Positions 54,001 to 63,169 of a stretch of DNA of 64,000 nucleotides are shown here, piece after piece. Numbering within the stretch: position 1 is the first letter of the stretch; each line of letters starts with the position of its first letter. The notes beneath the pieces were generated by a model, which was given only the letters and a program-made list of their open reading frames with translations, had not been told where the DNA came from and searched no databases. Origin of the DNA: Flavobacteriales bacterium (GTDB taxonomy: Bacteria > Bacteroidota > Bacteroidia > Flavobacteriales_F > PHOS-HE28); contig JAHBUL010000004.1 in NCBI GenBank assembly GCA_019638085.1, forward strand, positions 166,444 through 230,443. Reading direction: 5' to 3'. The translations under genes and the position numbers were made by a program.

Positions 54001-54195
54001 GGCTGCTTTTTGATCTGGCCAGTGGCATGTTACGGGCCAGATCCGCGAGCAAGCGAGATGCACTTCAACCGCCGGTACGGCAGAATGGAGAAACTTCCTC
54101 AGCCGGGGAAGAACTTACCGAGAAAAAACGCGAGGCCACCTGAGGAAATGCTCATGGTCCATGATCTGTATCAACCCGCATGTACCAATACCCGA

Positions 54196-54390
54196 ATGAA
54201 AATGCCACGCGGAGATAAAGACAAGTACACGGACAAACAAAAGCGCCAGGCCGCGCACATCGAGGAAAGTGAAAAGAAGGAAGGCAAAAGTGAGAAGACG
54301 GCCGAACGCATTGCTTGGGCCACGGTGAACAAGCAGGACGGCGGTGGGAAGAAAAGCGGCAGTGGAAGAAAACCTGCCTCGAAGGACTGA
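54196..54390 (+). CDS. small basic protein with GGGKKSGSG tail
   Basis: ATG 54196 (MKMPRGDKDKYTDKQKRQAAH) gives 64 residues; the huge frame from 53434 is an artefact. The sequence (EKTAERIAWATVNKQDGGGKKSGSGRKPASKD) belongs to a small conserved bacterial family seen in many stress contexts, sometimes annotated as plasmid stabilisation protein. Function unknown; highly basic and perhaps DNA-binding. Confidence 0.75.
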   Translation: MKMPRGDKDKYTDKQKRQAAHIEESEKKEGKSEKTAERIAWATVNKQDGGGKKSGSGRKPASKD

Positions 54391-54466
54391 TCGGTCCGTG
54401 CTTACTTCTGCCGTAGAGCAGTCCCTGTGAGTTGGGACGTTTGCCATGGCGAGCATGGCCCGAGTT

Positions 54467-55723
54467 CTACTTTTCCGGCTTCAGTGCGCGTTCCATGAGC
54501 GCGGAGATCACCAAGCCCAAGAGGACAAAGCCCGTGAACAGGTAGAAGCCCAGTTCCAGTGCGGACCTGTTGGTGGTCATGATGTGGATGCTGGACGATA
54601 GATCACGCAGCTGGGCGAGTTGGCTGTTCACCAGGCCGTTGAACCCCAAGTAGGTCATGAACATCGCCACCACCAATACATCGGCCATGGACCACTTCGC
54701 GCTTTTCAGCACAAAGAAGCGCAGTACCTTGCTCTTTGGAAGTTTATTGCGCAGCACGCTAGTGAAGGAAAGGATGAGCTTGGTAAAGGGGAAGGCCACA
54801 CTGAAGCAGAACACCAGCACCGCTACGAGCATCAGGGCTGGGTCCCGGTCCTCCAAAAGCAGCCAGATCACTTGCAGGATGCTCCTGCTCTCGTAGAACA
54901 GCACTTGATCGCTGAAGGTGATGGGACCACCCAACACAACGAGCTTGAAGGAGGTGATGCGCGCCTCGATATCGATCATCGGCATCAGCAATGCGGTGAC
55001 CAGGAGCACTGTGGCGCTCAGCAGTAGCACGGCCAGATCCAATTTGCGGGGGGCCTCGCGGATGAGCATCAGCACTACCATCAGAACGATCAATCCAAGA
55101 ATGGCCCAGCCATAGGCCGTGCGTGTATTCTCCAGTACCGCTCGATCATGCCGCAAGGAGGCGATCCCCGCTTTGGGATCGGTGAAACCGTACCGGGCCA
55201 TGATCCGATCATGGAGATGCATGTCGATCTTCCCTGAGGTTTCCGCGGCCAATGAATCCAATTGGTCCAATGCAAAACCCTTCAGTTTCTCCCGGTTGGC
55301 GGGTTTGTCCAATTCATCCAGGACGCTCTCGGCATACTCCGGGATGTCCGCGCGTATGGCATCCATCGGCACCACGGCATTCATCACCGCTTTGCGAAGG
55401 GTGCCCTTCACGCCGTGGTCGTGGTCGTCCACCGTGCGGCGTAACTCGTCGAGCACTTGGCGCATCGCCTTCTCAAGCTGCTCTTTCACTACCACACGGT
55501 CCTTCCCTTCGATCTTGAAGGTGATGATCTCCTGGGCCACTATGGCCTTTATCGCATCCTTCCAGCGGTCCGGGTTGAACAGGCCATAGTTGATGGAGCT
55601 CAGCTCCATCTCATCGGCTTTCAATTGATGGGACCGCTGCTCCACATTATGCACCAGCAGGCTGCACACCGTGAGCGCAAGGGCCAGGAGAACGAGAAGT
55701 ACCGAGCGTAGCTTTTTGTACAT
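54467..55723 (-). CDS. PqiA-like membrane protein
   Basis: ATG 55723 (MYKKLRSVLLVLLALALTVC) gives 418 residues, with an N-terminal membrane helix and a large extracytoplasmic helical segment (~35-210). Four further helices (~235-410) in the C-terminal half resemble the paraquat-inducible protein A domain: VFCFSVAFPFTKLILSFTSVLR, KSAKWSMADVLVVAMFMTYLGF. PqiA proteins help envelope lipid transport with PqiB/MCE proteins; no MCE gene is adjacent. The extended N-terminal domain is unusual for PqiA. Confidence 0.82.
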   Translation of the reverse strand: MYKKLRSVLLVLLALALTVCSLLVHNVEQRSHQLKADEMELSSINYGLFNPDRWKDAIKAIVAQEIITFKIEGKDRVVVKEQLEKAMRQVLDELRRTVDDHDHGVKGTLRKAVMNAVVPMDAIRADIPEYAESVLDELDKPANREKLKGFALDQLDSLAAETSGKIDMHLHDRIMARYGFTDPKAGIASLRHDRAVLENTRTAYGWAILGLIVLMVVLMLIREAPRKLDLAVLLLSATVLLVTALLMPMIDIEARITSFKLVVLGGPITFSDQVLFYESRSILQVIWLLLEDRDPALMLVAVLVFCFSVAFPFTKLILSFTSVLRNKLPKSKVLRFFVLKSAKWSMADVLVVAMFMTYLGFNGLVNSQLAQLRDLSSSIHIMTTNRSALELGFYLFTGFVLLGLVISALMERALKPEK

Positions 55724-55805
55724 GCGCAGGTATTGCTTATGAACAGCATTCGCACCAACAAGGTTCACTGCATTCCAGAGCGCGGCGTGGCCTTATGCTT
55801 GGAAT

Positions 55806-55847
55806 TAAAAAGCGGGACCCGGACGACCGCCCGGATCCCGCTCCTTT
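55806..55847 (-). terminator. terminator after DUF2383 paralog 3
   Basis: On the minus strand AGCGGGATCCGGG and CCCGGGTCCCGCT form a stem with a central CGGTCG part, followed by TTTTTAA. It lies just after the stop at 55861. Confidence 0.8.
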
Positions 55848-55860
55848 GAAATGGACGCGT

Positions 55861-56322
55861 TCACTTCTCCACCGCTTCCATGCTTTTCCGCAGGGTCTTC
55901 ACCATCGCCAAGTTCTCGCGTATCTGTTCGCGATGGATGTTGAGGAGCTGCCTGGTGGAGGCATCGACATCGTGGTCCGCGATCACCTCGTCATAGCGCT
56001 GCAGGATGTAATTCTCCCCCCGTTCGCACTCGTTGAGCATGTTGGTATTATCCGCAGTGCCCAGCGCCTCCCGGATATCGATCCAAGCGCGGTGCAGATC
56101 GCCCTTCACCGTACCATCCTGCAGCCGATCATCGGGACGTAAGCGGCGGATCACTCCTGCCATTTCCGCCTGCATGCTATCGCGTTGTCGGCTCAACCGT
56201 TCCAATAGTTCCGCCAGTTGCGGATGGTCCACTTTCCGGGCCGTCTCGTGGTAGCCTTTCCGGCCATCCGCCAGCAGTTCGTGCAGGTCGTTCAATTCCT
56301 TGATCGCATCATTCCGTTCCAT
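55861..56322 (-). CDS. DUF2383 (PA2169-type) four-helix protein, paralog 3
   Basis: ATG 56322 (MERNDAIKELNDLHELLADGRKGYHETARKVDHP) gives 153 residues; the frame start at 56364 is dropped. The core LHRAWIDIREALGTADNTNMLNECERGENYILQRY aligns with paralogs 1 and 2. It has its own terminator. The shared motif of the other stress genes is absent upstream. Confidence 0.85.
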   Translation of the reverse strand: MERNDAIKELNDLHELLADGRKGYHETARKVDHPQLAELLERLSRQRDSMQAEMAGVIRRLRPDDRLQDGTVKGDLHRAWIDIREALGTADNTNMLNECERGENYILQRYDEVIADHDVDASTRQLLNIHREQIRENLAMVKTLRKSMEAVEK

Positions 56323-56494
56323 GAGGGTGTGTTTTTTCGAAGAGCGTTGCGAGATCCGCGCCACTACCGGTTCTCGAACGGAATGGACCTACAGGTGAGC
56401 AGTTCCATGCACATGGAGCCAATTCATGGGGAGCTTCTTCACGTGGACGGCATGGACGGAGCCCTTCAACCTGGCAGACGGTCCGAATCGCTTA

Positions 56495-57268
56495 TCACAC
56501 GCCCTGAACAGGCAACTCCACTTCCACCGTGATCAACTCCTCCCGGTTGCCTTCACATTGCGCGATCACTTTCTTCAGCGGGTCGGTCACCTGCGAGCGG
56601 CCGGAAAGAACGCTCTTCACCCCGCCCTGCTCCAGCACCCCTGCGGCATTGCAGTATGCGAACACCACATTGTTCTCGAAGGCACGCGTGGTGCAAAGTG
56701 AATCGATCAAATGGATCTCGTCCTGCATCTTCACCGTGCCTTCCGGCCCATCCTGCGGGAATGACCAATAGCTGGGGGACAGGATGAGTTGCACACCCTG
56801 CGCGTTCATGGCGGCGAAGAGCTCCGGGAATGCAATGTCCCAGCAGATCGAGAGGCCCACCCGCCCGAACCGCGTGGTGAAGACCGATGCAACAGTACCC
56901 GGTGCCAGCGCAGCGGACTCCGTTTCCCACAGGTGGATCTTGCGGTAACTACCCGCCACTAACCCTTGTGCCGTAATGTAGTGTGCTTGATTGTACAGTG
57001 CCCCGTCCTCCGCCACGGTCCACGTACCGGGAACAAGATCCACTTGATGCTTTATCGCCAAGGCCTGCATGCGCGCCAGATAGGCGTCACTGTGCGCAAC
57101 AAAACCCGTTTGCCCGCTGAGCGGACCGCATACGGCATCCTCCGGGAACACGACCAGGTCCGCGCCCTTGGCTTTCGCTTGTGCCGTGAATTCCTCCATA
57201 CGCGCCAAATTCTTCAGCGGCGCACCCGGTTCGATCAGGAATTGTACCAAGGCGAGGGTGAAGGACAT
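56495..57268 (-). CDS. nitrilase/carbon-nitrogen hydrolase family protein
   Basis: This 257-residue enzyme has the Glu-Lys-Cys triad of the family: Glu43 in VVFPEDAVCG, Lys in SYRKIHLWETE and Cys in LSICWDIAFPELF. It probably cleaves an amide such as an omega-amidase or N-carbamoyl substrate; no specificity can be assigned. Length and start are normal. The small gene at 57357 lies 88 bases upstream. Confidence 0.92.
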   Translation of the reverse strand: MSFTLALVQFLIEPGAPLKNLARMEEFTAQAKAKGADLVVFPEDAVCGPLSGQTGFVAHSDAYLARMQALAIKHQVDLVPGTWTVAEDGALYNQAHYITAQGLVAGSYRKIHLWETESAALAPGTVASVFTTRFGRVGLSICWDIAFPELFAAMNAQGVQLILSPSYWSFPQDGPEGTVKMQDEIHLIDSLCTTRAFENNVVFAYCNAAGVLEQGGVKSVLSGRSQVTDPLKKVIAQCEGNREELITVEVELPVQGV

Positions 57269-57356
57269 GCCGTTGCTGTGTTCGTATGGTGTTAGGACAA
57301 GGAATCCGCTCCAGTGATCACCTTGAACACTTCTGCTGCCCAGCCCTGTTTTCGAG

Positions 57357-57593
57357 CTACTTCACGCCTTGCTCACGCACGGTTCCCATCCGTTCCTCGA
57401 TGCTGCGCTGCACCCTTCCCCACACCGCCTCATCCATGTCCGTAAGATTGCCCACATCGATGCGCATATCGGCCAAGTGCAAGGAATTCCCCATGTTCTC
57501 CATGGTGGCGCCCAAGCCAAGCAGTGTACGCAGGCGGGATACCCTGCGGTTAATGCGGTCCATACCGGGAGCGAAGACGTTCTTGGTTTCCAT
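57357..57593 (-). CDS. small hypothetical protein
   Basis: ATG 57593 (METKNVFAPGMDRINRRVSRLRTLLG) gives 78 residues; the frame from 57641 uses TTG. It is basic and helical with LHLADMRIDVGNLTDMDEAVWGRVQRSIEERM at the end. No family recognised. It is between the nitrilase and the giant sensor protein. Confidence 0.55.
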   Translation of the reverse strand: METKNVFAPGMDRINRRVSRLRTLLGLGATMENMGNSLHLADMRIDVGNLTDMDEAVWGRVQRSIEERMGTVREQGVK

Positions 57594-57676
57594 GTGAGGT
57601 AAATAAGAGGAGCCGTGCTCCCGTGTACCGGCCATGTGCAATATCCATGCCCCTACCCGATCTAGGGGGCGGGTCC

Positions 57677-60600
57677 TCAGGCGGTGGACCTATCCGTCAA
57701 GGTGCTGAACAACATGGCCCGGTCCACCGGTTTCACCAAGTGCTTGTCAAAGCCGGCCTCTTGGGATCGCATCTTATCCTCCTTTTGTCCCCAGCCGCTC
57801 AAGGCGATGATCCGCACCCCTTTGGCCCACTCCGTGGTGCGCATTCGGCGGCAGGTCTCGTAGCCGTCCATGCCCGGCATGCCGATGTCCATGAAGATCG
57901 TGTCCGGTCGGAAGCTTTCGCCCACCCGCAATGCCTCCTCTCCGCTATGCGCGGTATGTACATCCGCCTCCTTGGACCGCAAGAGCAGCGAAAGCATCAA
58001 GGCGGAATCCGCATTATCATCCACCACGAGAACACGCATGCCCTTCACAGTGGCGTGTACCGCGGGCAATACCGGCTGCGCCGCTGGAGGCGCATCGGTG
58101 ATCGGCAATTGAACGGTGAACACTGCGCCTACACCACCCGGCCCGTCGGATACGTTCACCGTACCTCCGTGCATTTCCACCAAGCGCTTCACCAAATGCA
58201 GCCCGATGCCCAGTCCGCCCGCCTCCACCCGGTTCTCGGGATCCACTTGGCTGAACATCTCGAAGACATGCGCATGCTGGCCCGCAGGTATCCCTATTCC
58301 GTTGTCCGCAACGGTCACCTTCAGAACCGCGTCCTGTACATCCGCCCGCACCTCGATCTTTCCCTCTTCGGGGGTGAACTTGCTGGCGTTATGCAGGAGG
58401 TTGCTGAAGATCTGGGTGATCCGCACTTTGTCCCCATGGATGTGTACGGTGCGCGGGCTTGAACGGAATTCGATGGTCTGTCGCTTCTTAGTGATGAAGG
58501 GCATCTCCGTTTCAATGGCCTCCTGCATGGCCTCCATCGGCTCCATGGGCTTGCGCCGCAGCTTGAGGCGGCCAGTGCTTATCCGGCCCAGGTCCAATAG
58601 ATCATCCACCAGTTGCACCAGATGGTCCACTTGCCGCTGCATCACCTTGCGCGTTTGCCGGAACTCCTCGTCGCCGTCCATGCTCTTGAGCAACTCGAGC
58701 CCGCTGCGTAGTGGTGCCATGGGGTTACGCAGTTCGTGCGCCAAGGTGGCCAGGAACTCATCCTTCCGGCGATCGGCCTTTTGCAAGGCTTCCTCGGCCC
58801 GCATCATATCCGTGATGTCCGTGCAGGTGCCGAACCATTGCTCCACCTTCCCTTGTTCACCCCGGCCCGGAGAGGCACGGGCGAGCATCCATCGGTATTC
58901 GCCGTCATACCGCTTCAACAGGAAGGTGCTCTCCCAAGCTTCGTCCTGCCCCACATGATGGCTGATCGTCTGCCGCACCTCCTCGAAATGATCGGGATGG
59001 AGCAGTTGCTCGTAATCCGAAAGGAGCTGATCAGGTGTCAGGCCCGTGAATTCACGCCATCGCTCATTGAACCAATAGTTGCTGTTGTCCGCCTTGCGGA
59101 TCCATGCCAATTGGTCCATGTTCTCGGCCAACAGCTTGAACCGCTGCTCGCTCTCGTCCAAGGAGGCCGCCAGCCGCTTCACCTCCGAGATGTCGCGTTC
59201 GATCTTGGAGATGCCGACGATGGAACCTTCCGCTGCGCGCAGCGGGGAAACCGTGAGCGATACCTGCACCGCGTGGCCGTCCTTGTGCAGCCGTACCGTT
59301 TCGAAAAAATCCACTTGTTCACCGGCAATGATGCGCGCCACCAACTTGTGTACTTCGTCCTTCCGGTCAGGGGGAAGTATGCGGTCCAACGAGCCGCCCA
59401 CCATTTCCTTCGCCGTCCAGCCGAACATGCGTTCCGACCCTTGGTTCCAGCTCAGTACATTGCCCTCAAGGTCCAAGCTCAGGATGCCGTCGCGGGAACT
59501 GGTGACTATCGCCGCCAGCCGTTGCAGCGCATCATTGGACCTCTGCCGTTCGGTCACATCCTCCAAGGTCACCAGCAACCGTTGCTGGGGCCCGAGGTGA
59601 TCGATGCGTCGTGCATTCACCACAAAGGTGTGCTCCTCATTTGAAGGATAGATGTGCTTCACCTCGAAGCCCACCATCTCCGTACCGTGCTGCAACACGT
59701 CCATCAGCAGGCGGCGTAGTCCCTCCACATCCCAGCGGTGGTTACCGATCTCGTGGATCAAAACGCCCTCCACCTCCTCCTTGGTGGTCTGGAAGGCCCG
59801 GTGGAAGGCCGGGTTCGCTCGCCGGACGCGCAATTGCGCATTCAATACCACCAGCGGGGTGGCCATGGTGGCGATGATGCCCTCGGCATAGTCCCTGGAT
59901 TCCTTCAACTCCAATTGGCGCTGGAGCAATTCATCATTGATGGTGATCAACTCTTCGTTGGTGCTCTGCAATTCCTCCTTGCTGGTCTCCAGTTCCTCGT
60001 TCATGCTTTGCAGCTCCTCATTGCTGGAAAGCATTTCCTCGTGGGCTGTTTGCAACTGCTCATCATTGAACTCGGACTCCTCGGTAAGCACACGCATCTG
60101 CTCCCGCACATCGCGGACTTCGCGCTCCAGCAGCAGTATGCGCCGGTCCTTGGCGCTTTCGGTTCCGGCTTTGGCCATGGCCGGCGAAGCGTTCTTCCCG
60201 GCGTTCCCCTCGTTGAGGAACACGATCAAGTAGTGCTCTTCTTCCCCGGGGGCACCCATCGGCGCCACTTCGATGTCAACCGTACTGGCCACACCATCGA
60301 TACTGTACTGCACTTTGCTGCCCACCGCGGGAACATGATCTTCCTTCACTTTGCGCAACAGCCCACGCAACTCGAACACCAGATCCTCCCGTACCAGCTT
60401 CAGCAGGTGCAGGCTTGCCTTCCCGCTCTGTGGGGACAGGTACGGTGCGGTGTTGCCGCGGAAACGGACGACCTCGAGCGAGCGGTTCACCACGATGCTC
60501 GCCGGTACATGCCGGTGCAGGAGCAAGCGATCGGCCTCCTGGTCCAGCCCCTGCTCCAGCCCGCGGCGGCCCACTGCCCGCACAACGGTTGGGATGGGCG

Positions 60601-62269
60601 CGCGTTCGCCATTACCCCGCGAGGGGTATGGACCATGTACCTGTACGCGCTTCGTGCTACCGTTCTTCCTGAAGAACTTCTCCTCCTTGTTCAACACAAT
60701 GAACATTTCCTCGGCCGCGCTCACGGATTCCGACCGGCCCAAGGCCAGAACGCCATCGGCGCGGAGCGCGTAGTGGAAATTCTGAAGCACGTGGCGCTGT
60801 GCGCTCTGGTCAAAGTAGATCAGTACGTTCTGACAGCTCACCAGGTCCATCCGCGAGAACGGGGGGTCCTTCAGCAGGTCATGATGCGCAAAGACGCACA
60901 TGTCCCGTATGGTCTTCACCACTTGGAAGGAACCGTCCTTCTTCTTGAAATAGCGGTTCAGTATGGTCGGTGACAGCCCTTCCATGGCGGACTTGCCGTA
61001 GATGCCGGAGCGTGCCTTCTCCACCATCTTCGGGTCAAGGTCCGTGGCGAAGATCTGCACCGGGATCTCCGTTCCCGAGGTGCGCGCGTGTTCGAGGAAG
61101 GTGATCGCTATGGACACCGCCTCCTCCCCGCTGGAGCAGCCGGCCACCCACACGCGTATCGGCATTTCCTTATTCTCCCGTTCCTGGAACCGGGGCAGGA
61201 TCTGCTCCTTCAGTGCCGTGAAGAACCTCGCCTCCCGGAAGAAGGAGGTCACGTTGATCAAGAGGTCGTTGAAGAGAAGGTCCACTTCTTTCGGGTCCTT
61301 GTCCAAGAGTTGGGCGTAGGCCTCGAGGTCCTTCAGTTTGTGGAGTACCAACCGGCGCAGGATACGGCGCTTGATGGTGGCCCTTTTATACTTCTGGAAA
61401 TCCACCCCGGTACGCAAGCGCAACAGCGCAAGAATGTCCGCCAGGCCGGGATCCGCGTTGGATGCCGACAGCGCACCGCTGGCCACGGCATTGAGCGGGT
61501 GGCGGTGCAAGAGGGCCAGTTGCCGGGCGATGCCTTCCGGCGAAAGCACGAAATCCACCACGTTTGCCTCTATGGCACTGCGCGGCATATCCTGGAACTG
61601 GGCCGAATCGTCCTGTGCAAAGGTCCATCCGCCCCCTGCACGGATGGCCTTGAGACCCAAGGTGCCATCACTTGCAGTGCCTGAAAGCACAATGCCCACA
61701 GCGCTCATTTGATAGGCTTCCGCCAGTGCGACCATGAACCCGTTGATGGGGTGGAAACCCTTCAGGGATTTCTGCCTTGGTGTGCGCAAGGTGAGCAGGC
61801 CGTCCACCATGCCCATGTTGGCGTTGGGCGGGATCACATACACCGTGTCCGGTTGCAATGGCAGTGCATTCTCCACCAGTACCACGGGCATGCTGGTATG
61901 CTTCCGGAGGATCTCCGGCAGCTGGCTCTCGTGGTCGGGGCTCAGGTGCGACACCACCACATAGGCCATCCCGAGGTCGGGCTGCAGGACCTTCAACAGG
62001 TCACGTACGGCTTCCAACCCCCCGGCCGATGCGCCGATGGCCACCACAGGAAATGGTTTCGCTTGCCCGGACCGCTCCTTGTCCAGTTCACCCAGCATCC
62101 GTAATATGGCTTCCCTGGTGAACGTGATCTCATCTCCGCTCGTGGTCGTCTCCAGCCTCCCCTCCTTCACCCATTCCTGAACGCGATCGATGTCCACGTG
62201 CATCAGTTCGGCCGCTTCAGCCAAGGACACCCGCTCCGCGACCGGTTTCAGCATCTTCTTCTTCGCCAT
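57677..62269 (-). CDS. giant CheB-CheR-PAS-histidine kinase-receiver hybrid
   Basis: This 1530-residue protein fuses chemotaxis-like and two-component domains. An N-terminal excisionase/MerR-like helix-turn-helix (about 13-60, RVSLAEAAELMHVDIDRVQEWVKEGRL) is followed by a CheB methylesterase (~70-250: GASAGG, SHLSPDHES, SGTASDGTLG) and a CheR methyltransferase (~270-500: KRRILRRLVLHKL, AGCSSGEEAVSIA). A long coiled coil (~715-790) leads to three PAS domains (~790-1160), then HisKA (LAHELRNPMAPLRSG, ~1179), HATPase (LLHNASKFTPEE, ~1291) and a receiver (VVDDNADSALML ... DIGMPGMDGYET ... LVKPVD, ~1410-1520). Likely a soluble sensor; its targets are unknown. ATG 62269 lies downstream of a hairpin. 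Confidence 0.93.
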   Translation of the reverse strand: MAKKKMLKPVAERVSLAEAAELMHVDIDRVQEWVKEGRLETTTSGDEITFTREAILRMLGELDKERSGQAKPFPVVAIGASAGGLEAVRDLLKVLQPDLGMAYVVVSHLSPDHESQLPEILRKHTSMPVVLVENALPLQPDTVYVIPPNANMGMVDGLLTLRTPRQKSLKGFHPINGFMVALAEAYQMSAVGIVLSGTASDGTLGLKAIRAGGGWTFAQDDSAQFQDMPRSAIEANVVDFVLSPEGIARQLALLHRHPLNAVASGALSASNADPGLADILALLRLRTGVDFQKYKRATIKRRILRRLVLHKLKDLEAYAQLLDKDPKEVDLLFNDLLINVTSFFREARFFTALKEQILPRFQERENKEMPIRVWVAGCSSGEEAVSIAITFLEHARTSGTEIPVQIFATDLDPKMVEKARSGIYGKSAMEGLSPTILNRYFKKKDGSFQVVKTIRDMCVFAHHDLLKDPPFSRMDLVSCQNVLIYFDQSAQRHVLQNFHYALRADGVLALGRSESVSAAEEMFIVLNKEEKFFRKNGSTKRVQVHGPYPSRGNGERAPIPTVVRAVGRRGLEQGLDQEADRLLLHRHVPASIVVNRSLEVVRFRGNTAPYLSPQSGKASLHLLKLVREDLVFELRGLLRKVKEDHVPAVGSKVQYSIDGVASTVDIEVAPMGAPGEEEHYLIVFLNEGNAGKNASPAMAKAGTESAKDRRILLLEREVRDVREQMRVLTEESEFNDEQLQTAHEEMLSSNEELQSMNEELETSKEELQSTNEELITINDELLQRQLELKESRDYAEGIIATMATPLVVLNAQLRVRRANPAFHRAFQTTKEEVEGVLIHEIGNHRWDVEGLRRLLMDVLQHGTEMVGFEVKHIYPSNEEHTFVVNARRIDHLGPQQRLLVTLEDVTERQRSNDALQRLAAIVTSSRDGILSLDLEGNVLSWNQGSERMFGWTAKEMVGGSLDRILPPDRKDEVHKLVARIIAGEQVDFFETVRLHKDGHAVQVSLTVSPLRAAEGSIVGISKIERDISEVKRLAASLDESEQRFKLLAENMDQLAWIRKADNSNYWFNERWREFTGLTPDQLLSDYEQLLHPDHFEEVRQTISHHVGQDEAWESTFLLKRYDGEYRWMLARASPGRGEQGKVEQWFGTCTDITDMMRAEEALQKADRRKDEFLATLAHELRNPMAPLRSGLELLKSMDGDEEFRQTRKVMQRQVDHLVQLVDDLLDLGRISTGRLKLRRKPMEPMEAMQEAIETEMPFITKKRQTIEFRSSPRTVHIHGDKVRITQIFSNLLHNASKFTPEEGKIEVRADVQDAVLKVTVADNGIGIPAGQHAHVFEMFSQVDPENRVEAGGLGIGLHLVKRLVEMHGGTVNVSDGPGGVGAVFTVQLPITDAPPAAQPVLPAVHATVKGMRVLVVDDNADSALMLSLLLRSKEADVHTAHSGEEALRVGESFRPDTIFMDIGMPGMDGYETCRRMRTTEWAKGVRIIALSGWGQKEDKMRSQEAGFDKHLVKPVDRAMLFSTLTDRSTA

Positions 62270-62284
62270 ACCGTTCTATTTGTA

Positions 62285-62317
62285 CTGGCCCGGTGCGGGG
62301 TGGCACACACCGGCCAG
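62285..62317 (-). promoter_or_regulatory. leader hairpin before the giant sensor gene
   Basis: CTGGCC and GGTG near 62285-62295 pair with CACC and GGCCAG at 62308-62317, with a single bulge. The hairpin occupies bases 16 to 48 upstream of ATG 62269 and could influence translation. It has no downstream T tract. Confidence 0.45.
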
Positions 62318-62516
62318 CATGCAGCGAATATAATGGCGTTCATGGGGTTTCCACACCCGCCCCGGCAACGGAAAGCACTTGCCCGCCAGCGGGAGCTTAT
62401 CCTCATATGTTTTCATCCAAAAGGGTGGGTGGAATGAGATGCATCCGCTGTGCAAGGTGGGCAGCACCCATAGTGCCCGTGGACCTTTGCCCACGTATTG
62501 CCCCATCGGTGACGGC

Positions 62517-63059
62517 TCAGAATTTTTCCTCCTGTGGGATGGTGGCTTCCTGTGATGCCTTCGCGATATCGCGGTCCAGCTCGTACAGGTTCACATTGCC
62601 ATCCTTCTTCGTGGTGGCCAGCACGTAGAGGTCCAGCAGGTTGTTCACCAAGGTCTCTTCCTCCACCTGTTCTTTCACGAACCACTGGGCGAAATTCAAG
62701 GTTGCCCAGTCCCTTTCCTTGTGTGCGAGATCAGCCAAGTGGTCGATCAGTTTGGAGTTCTCCACCTCGTGCTGGAGCAGCTTCTTCAGGCAATCGCCCA
62801 GGTCCTTGGGGTCGGCCGGTGCCGCTTGTATGGCGTCAACCTTCACTTTCCCACCACGGTTAAGTATGTACTTGAGGATCTTGAACATGTGCTCCCGTTC
62901 CTCGTGCGCGTGCTTGTACAGGAAATCGGAGGTACCTGCATAGTGAGCGCCCTCCGCCCAAGCCCCATAGGAGAGGTACACTTGGGCCTGCCAAGCCTCC
63001 TGCGTCATTTGAGCGTTGAGTGCTTTCTCCATCGATGCGCTGATCCGTTTTGTTGCCAT
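62517..63059 (-). CDS. ftnA: ferritin
   Basis: This 180-residue non-heme ferritin stores iron. The four-helix bundle carries ferroxidase-type residues: EAWQAQVYLSYGAWAEG, HAHEEREHMFKIL (the EExxH pair), LQHEVENSKLIDHLADLAH and WFVKEQVEEETLVNNLLDLY. Length is as expected. It is encoded near other stress genes and a topoisomerase IB. A plausible promoter with a long T run lies in the 63060-63080 region, not resolved further. Confidence 0.94.
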   Translation of the reverse strand: MATKRISASMEKALNAQMTQEAWQAQVYLSYGAWAEGAHYAGTSDFLYKHAHEEREHMFKILKYILNRGGKVKVDAIQAAPADPKDLGDCLKKLLQHEVENSKLIDHLADLAHKERDWATLNFAQWFVKEQVEEETLVNNLLDLYVLATTKKDGNVNLYELDRDIAKASQEATIPQEEKF

Positions 63060-63169
63060 GGGTCCGCTCTTTTTTTTGCATCACCGGCCATTCCGTCGGC
63101 AGGTGCGAAAAGGAACAACGCACTTCGGCAATTCGTTCACGATGCCGGCAAGATGATGGGGGCGCGGGC

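Noticed and set aside
59738-60973. Frame of 411 codons antisense to the giant sensor protein
   Set aside because: Shadow of a gene with complete domain motifs; composition is unlike a protein.
62276-62416. Possible 46-codon gene between ferritin and the giant sensor
   Set aside because: No family and it overlaps the leader hairpin of the sensor gene; coding character is weak.
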